Shown: piece after piece, positions 23,551 to 27,732 of the stretch
Layout of the letters: every line of letters starts with the position of its first letter
Numbering within the stretch: the first letter of the stretch is position 1
NCBI GenBank assembly: GCA_032250895.1
Contig: JAVVEZ010000045.1
Coordinates: 1 to 27,732, forward strand
Length of the DNA stretch: 27,732 nt
Direction of reading: 5' to 3'
Origin: JAVVEZ01 sp032250895
Lineage (GTDB): Bacteria; Pseudomonadota; Gammaproteobacteria; Pseudomonadales; Pseudohongiellaceae
Program-made: the position numbers and the translations under genes
Notes under the pieces: model-generated
The model's database searches: none
What the model saw: only the letters and a program-made list of their open reading frames with translations
What the model was told of the DNA's origin: nothing

Positions 23551-23631
23551 TGTACAAAAACTATCTGCGCAGGCATTGCGTTGTTGGCGATGATGGTTGA
23601 GAAAAAGGAACCGACGATACAGCCAGCGTTT

Positions 23632-24132
23632 TTATACCTGATTCAAAAACTCGTCCCACCAGTGCAGCGGCGTGACGCCGTCGGCAGGATCGTAGATATT
23701 GCCGTAGAACCATACACTGTCCCTGAACTCGGCCATCTTGTTGTCGAACAGTGTCTCGATGGCGGCGAAACCGATATTGACATGAAGGGAGTAGGCGAGG
23801 GCGCGTTCGGTTTTCACATCGAGACTGCCGCCGAGTTTTTCCACCTCCGGGCTCAGCTGCTGTTCCAGACTGTCGATGTTTTCCTTCCTGAATACCCTGA
23901 TGCTGAGTTTGCCGCTGCGCCGGGTGACGGTAAAGGTTCCGGGCACCGTGCTCGACACCCGGAAGTGATCGCCCGCCGCCAGGTTGCGGATGAACAGGGG
24001 CGTGCGCAGCAGCTCGAAGGTGTCAGCCTCGGCAAGTGGCTGGGCCACTACTTTTTCCAGCACCGCCTGGCCTTTGTTGTCTGTGCCTGCCAGTAGTTGT
24101 AGTATCACACGGGCAGGGGGGCTGGTCGTCAT
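23632..24132 (-). CDS. DUF4265 domain-containing protein
   Basis: 166 aa from ATG 24132, with AGGA eight bases upstream; a longer in-frame extension lacks such a site. The segment DTFELLRTPLFIRNLAAGDHFRV, then SGKLSIRVFRKENID, then ALAYSLHVNIGF is the arrangement I associate with DUF4265, a family of small soluble proteins of unknown function. The C-terminal third ends GNIYDPADGVTPLHWWDEFLNQV. It is divergent from the universal stress gene, so the FNR-type site between them could affect both. The 3' side faces the gene-free stretch. Confidence 0.65.
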   Translation of the reverse strand: MTTSPPARVILQLLAGTDNKGQAVLEKVVAQPLAEADTFELLRTPLFIRNLAAGDHFRVSSTVPGTFTVTRRSGKLSIRVFRKENIDSLEQQLSPEVEKLGGSLDVKTERALAYSLHVNIGFAAIETLFDNKMAEFRDSVWFYGNIYDPADGVTPLHWWDEFLNQV

Positions 24133-24252
24133 GATTGATCCTGAAAATAAAACGGCTCTGGATAATTTGTGGCATCTGCCAAATGAACAAAGGCGCATGT
24201 TAACAGCCCTGGCGTTCAGGATCATCTGCCCTGCCCGGGGGAGAACCGGCCC

Positions 24253-24297
24253 ACTCTTGACCTGGGTCAAGAGTGCCAGCCCGGATTTTCTGTCTAA
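24253..24297 (+). promoter_or_regulatory. FNR/Anr-type site with class-II-spaced -10 element, upstream of the universal stress gene
   Basis: A perfect 22-bp inverted repeat (24253-24274) contains TTGAC-N4-GTCAA, close to the FNR consensus TTGAT-N4-ATCAA. TCTAAT (5 of 6 to the -10 consensus) follows at 24292-24297, placing transcription near 24304. The centre of the repeat is then at about -40.5, almost exactly the -41.5 of class II FNR/CRP-activated promoters. The resulting leader of about 60 nt ends at a GGAGG ribosome site. Oxygen-limitation control of universal stress genes is known in Pseudomonas (Anr). Confidence 0.65.
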
Positions 24298-24364
24298 TTC
24301 CTGCCATACCTGCCCGGCTTGCAATGCCGGGTCTCTTTAATGCTGGTCAAGGGAGGATTGCCCT

Positions 24365-24802
24365 ATGAGTTCCTACAAAAAAATTCTGGTTGCCGTCGAT
24401 TTGAGCGGTGAATCCGAGCTCGTGATCGCCAGGGCTTCCGAGCTTGGCAAACACTATGAGGCTCAACTCAGCCTGGTGCATGTCGTGGAACCCATTGCAG
24501 TGGGCTATGCCGTGGAAGTCAGCAGTGTCGATATCGAGGGCTTGCACGAGGAGGCCGTCCAGCAGGCACGGGAATCCCTGTCGACGATGGGCAGCCATAT
24601 CGGCGTTCCGGAAGACCGCCTGCATACCCTGCTGGGTCAGCCCGCCCGGGAGATCCGCGAACTGGCCAAAAATATCGATGCCGACCTGATCGTCATGGGG
24701 GGCCATGGCCGTCACGGCTGGCAGCTTTTGTTCGGCTCCACGCCCAATAGTGTGCTGCATGGTGTAGAATGCGATCTTCTGACCGTCCACATTCCCGAGT
24801 AA
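24365..24802 (+). CDS. Universal stress protein, UspA family
   Basis: 145 aa, a single Usp domain. ATG 24365 has GGAGG eight bases upstream. The N-terminal strand YKKILVAVDLSGESELVI, middle LVHVVEP and C-terminal GGHGRHGWQLLFGSTPNSVL then CDLLTVHIPE are typical. The spacing between the conserved glycines of the last motif is G-x2-G-x8-GS, one residue shorter than the classic ATP-binding G-x2-G-x9-GS, so ATP binding is uncertain and it may be of the UspA rather than the UspFG type. It has an FNR-like promoter. A DUF2750 gene starts only 7 nt after its stop, so the two probably share a transcript that may run on into dbpA. Confidence 0.95.
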   Translation: MSSYKKILVAVDLSGESELVIARASELGKHYEAQLSLVHVVEPIAVGYAVEVSSVDIEGLHEEAVQQARESLSTMGSHIGVPEDRLHTLLGQPAREIRELAKNIDADLIVMGGHGRHGWQLLFGSTPNSVLHGVECDLLTVHIPE

Positions 24803-24809
24803 AACCACC

Positions 24810-25160
24810 TTGAGCAGCTCCGACTCCAGCCCCGGCCTGGATAATTTCGTCCAGCAGATCCTGCAACACCACGAAGTCTGGGGCTTGCAGGGAGACGATG
24901 GCTGGGCCGTCTGTCCCTCTGTCGAATTTGAGGACACCGAAGTCTTTCCGTTTTTTTCCAGCGAAGCCGCCGCCCGTCTGCTGTGTACGGGCGAATGGCA
25001 GAGCTATACGCCAGCCAGCATCAGCCTGGAGGAATTCCTGGAGGACTGGCTGCCGGGCATGCACGAAGACAACGCCATGGCGGGCCTCGACTGGAGTGCA
25101 GAACTCGATGGTGACGAATTCGAACCCGCCACTATCGCATTTGCGCTGAATGGCAACTGA
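24810..25160 (+). CDS. DUF2750 domain-containing protein
   Basis: 116 aa from TTG 24810, seven bases after the universal stress gene stop; no better start is available before the conserved region. The core EVWGLQGDDGWAVCP, then VFPFFSSEAAARLLCTGEW, SLEEFLEDWLPGMHEDN and GLDWSAELDGDEFEP matches DUF2750, a small acidic soluble family of unknown function. It overlaps the start of dbpA by 11 nt, which suggests translational coupling in a usp-DUF2750-dbpA unit. Confidence 0.85.
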   Translation: MSSSDSSPGLDNFVQQILQHHEVWGLQGDDGWAVCPSVEFEDTEVFPFFSSEAAARLLCTGEWQSYTPASISLEEFLEDWLPGMHEDNAMAGLDWSAELDGDEFEPATIAFALNGN

Positions 25161-26562
25161 CGGCCCGACGGCGGATGCCGGCGCAGCGGGGCCGCCCTTC
25201 AACTCACTCCCGCTGAAACCTGCCATCGTGGCCAATCTCGCCAGCCTGGGTTTTACCCGGATGACCCCCATTCAGGCTCAGGCCCTGCCACCCTTGCTGG
25301 CGGGCAGGGACATCATCGCCAGAGCCAAGACCGGCAGTGGCAAAACGGCGGCCTTTGGCCTGGCCCTCATCAACCGGCTCGAAGTGCTGTCTTTTGCCAC
25401 CCAGGCTCTGGTTCTGTGCCCCACCCGGGAGTTGGCAGATCAGGTCAGCAAGGAATTACGGCGCCTGGCCCGCAGTACGGCCAACGTGAAGATCCTGACC
25501 CTGTGCGGCGGCATGCCACTGGGCCCCCAGATGGGTTCTCTGGCACACGGCTGCCATATCGTCGTCGGCACCCCGGGACGGATTCAGGAACATCTGCGCA
25601 AGGGCAGCCTGGCGCTGTCACAGCTGGCGGTGCTGGTGCTGGATGAGGCGGACCGCATGCTCGACATGGGTTTTGCCGATGCCATTGCCGATATTGCCGG
25701 ACAACTGCCGTCACAGCGTCAAACTCTGCTGTTCTCAGCCACTTATCCGGAAGGCATTGCGGCCATCAGCAAGGCTTACCAGCATGACCCGCTGATGATC
25801 GCCGTGGATGTCAGTCACGATCAACAGCAGATTGAACAGCTGTTTTTTGAAATCCCCAGCCAGCACAAACCCGAGGCTCTGCTGCGCCTGCTGAGGCACT
25901 ATCGCCCTCGATCCGCGCTGGTGTTCTGTGCCACCAAGCAAAGCTGTCAGGACCTGGCTGAGCGGCTGGTGAGCAAGGGCTTCAGTGCGCTTGCCCTGCA
26001 TGGCGACATGGAACAGAAGGACCGCAATGAGGTGCTGGTGCGCTTTGCCAATCAAAGCTGCCCGCTGCTGGTGGCCACCGATGTCGCCGCCCGGGGTCTC
26101 GATGTCAAGGATCTGGAAGCGGTGATCAGCTTTGATCTGAGCCGCGATCCCGAGGTGCATGTGCACCGCATCGGCCGCACCGGACGTGCCGGCAAGACCG
26201 GACTGGCCCTGAGCCTGTGTGCGCCTGAAGACGCTCCCCGGGCGCTGCGGATCGAGGAGCTGACCGGCATGAAGGCCACCTGGGCGGAGCTTCCCGCCGA
26301 CAAGCCGGAAGGCCCGGCGCCACAACCCGCGATGATCACCCTGAGCATCGATGGGGGCCGCAAGCAAAAACTCCGGCCGGGTGATATTCTGGGGGCACTG
26401 ACCGGAGAGGCCGGGCTCAGTGCGGCGGACATCGGCAAGATCGATATTTTTGAATTCCGCGCCTATGTCGCGGTTGCCCGCCACAGCGCCAGACACGCGC
26501 TGCAGAAACTGGGCACAGGCAAAATCAAGGGGCGCAGCTTCAAGGCCAGAACGCTGGGCTGA
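25150..26562 (+). CDS. dbpA: ATP-dependent RNA helicase DbpA
   Basis: 470 aa. DbpA is a DEAD-box helicase that acts in 50S ribosome assembly and binds hairpin 92 of 23S rRNA through its C-terminal domain. Motifs: Q motif (FTRMTPIQAQALP), I (AKTGSGKT), Ia (PTRELADQV), II (LDEADRML), III (SATYPE), IV (VFCATKQS), V (TDVAARGLD), VI (HRIGRTGRAG). The C-terminal ~75 residues (TLSIDGGRKQKLRPGDILGA, then GLSAADIGKIDIFEFRAYVAV and KLGTGKIKGRSFKAR) are the RNA-binding domain that distinguishes DbpA from other DEAD-box proteins. The ATG lies inside the end of the DUF2750 gene. A small membrane-protein gene follows 15 nt downstream. Confidence 0.96.
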   Translation: MATDGPTADAGAAGPPFNSLPLKPAIVANLASLGFTRMTPIQAQALPPLLAGRDIIARAKTGSGKTAAFGLALINRLEVLSFATQALVLCPTRELADQVSKELRRLARSTANVKILTLCGGMPLGPQMGSLAHGCHIVVGTPGRIQEHLRKGSLALSQLAVLVLDEADRMLDMGFADAIADIAGQLPSQRQTLLFSATYPEGIAAISKAYQHDPLMIAVDVSHDQQQIEQLFFEIPSQHKPEALLRLLRHYRPRSALVFCATKQSCQDLAERLVSKGFSALALHGDMEQKDRNEVLVRFANQSCPLLVATDVAARGLDVKDLEAVISFDLSRDPEVHVHRIGRTGRAGKTGLALSLCAPEDAPRALRIEELTGMKATWAELPADKPEGPAPQPAMITLSIDGGRKQKLRPGDILGALTGEAGLSAADIGKIDIFEFRAYVAVARHSARHALQKLGTGKIKGRSFKARTLG

Positions 26563-26577
26563 AGCGGCGAGGGCTTC

Positions 26578-26940
26578 ATGTCACTGTCGAACATGCTGGA
26601 AAAACTGCATCGCCTGGCGTTCCGCCTGGAAGGGCTGAAACCCGTAGTCATCGCCGCCATCGTCGGGTTCGTGGCGTTGATCGTCTTTGCGCTTGTCGAT
26701 GGCAGGGAGCACCGGGGACTGTTGATTCTCTCGGTGATCGCCACCATCTGGACCATGCTGCTGCTGGCGCTGATCGAGATGTTCCGGAGCCTGCCCCCGG
26801 CGCCGACAACGCAGGATGGCTTTTTCCGCAGACTCAAATTGCGGCTGAAACACGGCTTCTTCGCACTGCTGGCCCTGCTGACCGCGCTGGTCACGGTATT
26901 GCTGATCGGGCTTACCTTCAAACTCCTGACGCAGTTGTAG
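26578..26940 (+). CDS. Small membrane protein of unknown function
   Basis: 120 aa, ATG 26578 preceded by GAGGG at good spacing and only 15 nt after dbpA, so probably the last gene of the unit. Three hydrophobic segments are seen: about 22-40 (VVIAAIVGFVALIVFAL), 46-66 (LLILSVIATIWTMLLLALI) and 93-118. A basic loop (RRLKLRLKH) lies before the last one, which suggests a cytoplasmic position for it. I do not recognise a family. The region just after the stop holds no gene up to 27031. Confidence 0.75.
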   Translation: MSLSNMLEKLHRLAFRLEGLKPVVIAAIVGFVALIVFALVDGREHRGLLILSVIATIWTMLLLALIEMFRSLPPAPTTQDGFFRRLKLRLKHGFFALLALLTALVTVLLIGLTFKLLTQL

Positions 26941-27030
26941 TCACTGTGGCAAACCAAGCCATTCACTGCGTCAGGATAATTATCGTGTCTAATGAACAAG
27001 CCCGGAGCACTCGCGCTGTTGGTTCTTTTT

Positions 27031-27708
27031 TCAACCATAAAAAAACGGCGTGCAGTATGTAAGAGTTGACCAATCGGCATTATTACCATTCAACAATACA
27101 GACCCACCCTCAACAAGGGTTGCAATACTCCAAGGGCCCAACCCACTGCCTGTAGATACTCCACCGGGAGGAATTGGGTTAGTGAAATAAGGACCCCATG
27201 TGTAATTTACAGTATCGTACGGGGGAAGACGCAGCTGTCACTGATATTCTTTACGAAATCCCTGCCTTGAGATTCAAGATAGCTATATATATCTATCTCT
27301 TTTCTGACATAGCCAGTCTTGAATTCAGTTTCAATCCATATCAGAAGCTTGTGATAATTATCATCACCTATAACTCCTCTAACTTTAGTAGAAAATAGCT
27401 TCTCTACAGCTCCAAGTATTTCTACGCGCGTACTTTTACTTTCACTATCCAGCTGTGCAGCAGACTTATTTAAATATTGTTTTTTGTTGCACATTTCCAG
27501 GTATTCCTGGGTTTCCAGTTGCTCATAAAATCCGGTCACATCCTTTAAAGCAGATAATAGTTTGTCTTGTTCATTATTATCTAAATCTATTCCTATAGAT
27601 TCAGACAAAAAAATTCCAAAATAGTCTTCTCGCCATCCTTGGCCAGTTTGTGGAAGTTGCGATATTACTAAAAATTGTGTAACTATTCAGCACCTCTCGC
27701 TTCTTCAT
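27031..27708 (-). pseudogene. Hypothetical gene with two compensating frameshifts
   Basis: A clear middle reading frame (27207-27608, 133 residues, DNNEQDKLLSALKDVTGFYE to ISDSCVFP) has no ATG and ends abruptly. A second frame begins at ATG 27708 (MKKREVLNSYTIFSNIA) and runs to WNFF, in phase with a third (YDTVNYTWGPYFTNPIPPGG to CTPFFYG) that ends at TGA 27031-27033. The start and end frames share phase (678 bases = 226 codons). The switch points contain a run of seven A (27607-27613) and of five G (27221-27225) on the + strand. One base fewer in the first and one more in the second restores a 225-residue protein. It may be a decayed gene or contain sequence errors. The stretch is AT-rich compared with the rest. 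No family is recognised and no signal peptide is seen. Confidence 0.45.
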
Positions 27709-27732
27709 CCATCAATTTTTGAATAAACGGCG
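27683..27732 (-). CDS. 3' end of an unrecognised gene
   Basis: Entering from the window edge on the minus strand, one frame reads FIQKLMDEEARGAE and stops at TAG (27683-27685). The end overlaps the putative ATG start (27708) of the frameshifted gene by 26 nt, the sort of overlap seen in coupled genes. Fewer than 20 codons are visible, so no function can be suggested, and the call itself is tentative. Confidence 0.35.
   Translation of the reverse strand, partial: PFIQKLMDEEARGAE

Larger units (their letters stand above)
23214..23631. other. Gene-free 418-bp stretch
   Basis: I see no credible gene here. Short frames on both strands have a composition typical of translated structured DNA and no family resemblance. 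The stretch instead holds a long imperfect inverted repeat (23378-23491), a small hairpin (arms around 23500-23523) and a repeat-derived hairpin (23524-23550). Confidence 0.7.

Noticed and set aside
23276..23557. Short overlapping open frames on the minus strand in the gene-free stretch
   Set aside because: Their sequence follows from the structured element and repeats, with odd Pro/Ser/Arg/Cys-rich composition and no ribosome site. RNA structure explains the region better.

Overview
The window looks like a chromosomal segment of a gammaproteobacterium outside the Enterobacterales, with roughly 55-60 % GC by eye. The main evidence is the housekeeping order yicC-gmk-rpoZ-spoT-...-recG-...-ubiA, which is typical of that class. 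DbpA, YaaA, UbiA and an FNR-type promoter point the same way. The last ~800 bases are clearly AT-richer and look acquired or decaying.

Layout. (1) 1-3763: the 3' end of yicC, followed on the opposite strand by three signalling genes. These are a CheA-like Hpt-fold protein that has lost its phospho-histidine, a NarL/FixJ-type response regulator, and a three-PAS NarL-type histidine kinase. A perfect 16-bp palindrome of the kind bound by NarL/RcsB/GacA-type regulators lies between the regulator and the Hpt-like gene. (2) 3789-7096: gmk, rpoZ and spoT (guanylate kinase, omega subunit, ppGpp synthetase/hydrolase). (3) 7115-11438, opposite strand: an HDOD-GAF histidine kinase overlapping by 32 nt a receiver-PAS-GGDEF-EAL protein, a likely kinase/c-di-GMP effector pair. 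(4) 11640-15553: a Na+/phosphate cotransporter-like protein and recG, the latter with a well-formed sigma70 promoter. (5) 15584-18157: an acidic amino-acid/Na+ symporter, dispersed palindromic repeats and ubiA. (6) 18231-21664: a PHP-type phosphatase, a DUF482/GNAT-like acyltransferase, a DUF4404 protein and yaaA. (7) 21954-24132: an orphan WbsX/GH99-like protein, a 418-bp gene-free stretch with a very strong two-armed fold, and a DUF4265 protein. (8) 24253-26940: an FNR/Anr-type promoter, a universal stress protein, a DUF2750 protein, dbpA and a small membrane protein. (9) 27031-27732: a hypothetical gene apparently broken by two compensating frameshifts at homopolymers, and the end of another gene.

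How it fits together. The conserved yicC-gmk-rpoZ-spoT-recG block has been opened at two points by signalling genes on the opposite strand. Nucleotide second messengers (ppGpp from SpoT, c-di-GMP from the GGDEF-EAL protein) and a two-component system therefore sit side by side. Whether they work together is inference.

The most novel-looking items are the structured element at 23378-23491 (28 of 31 positions pair, with G-U pairs that favour the + strand RNA), the His-less Hpt protein next to a NarL-type palindrome, and the class-II-like FNR site in front of the universal stress gene.
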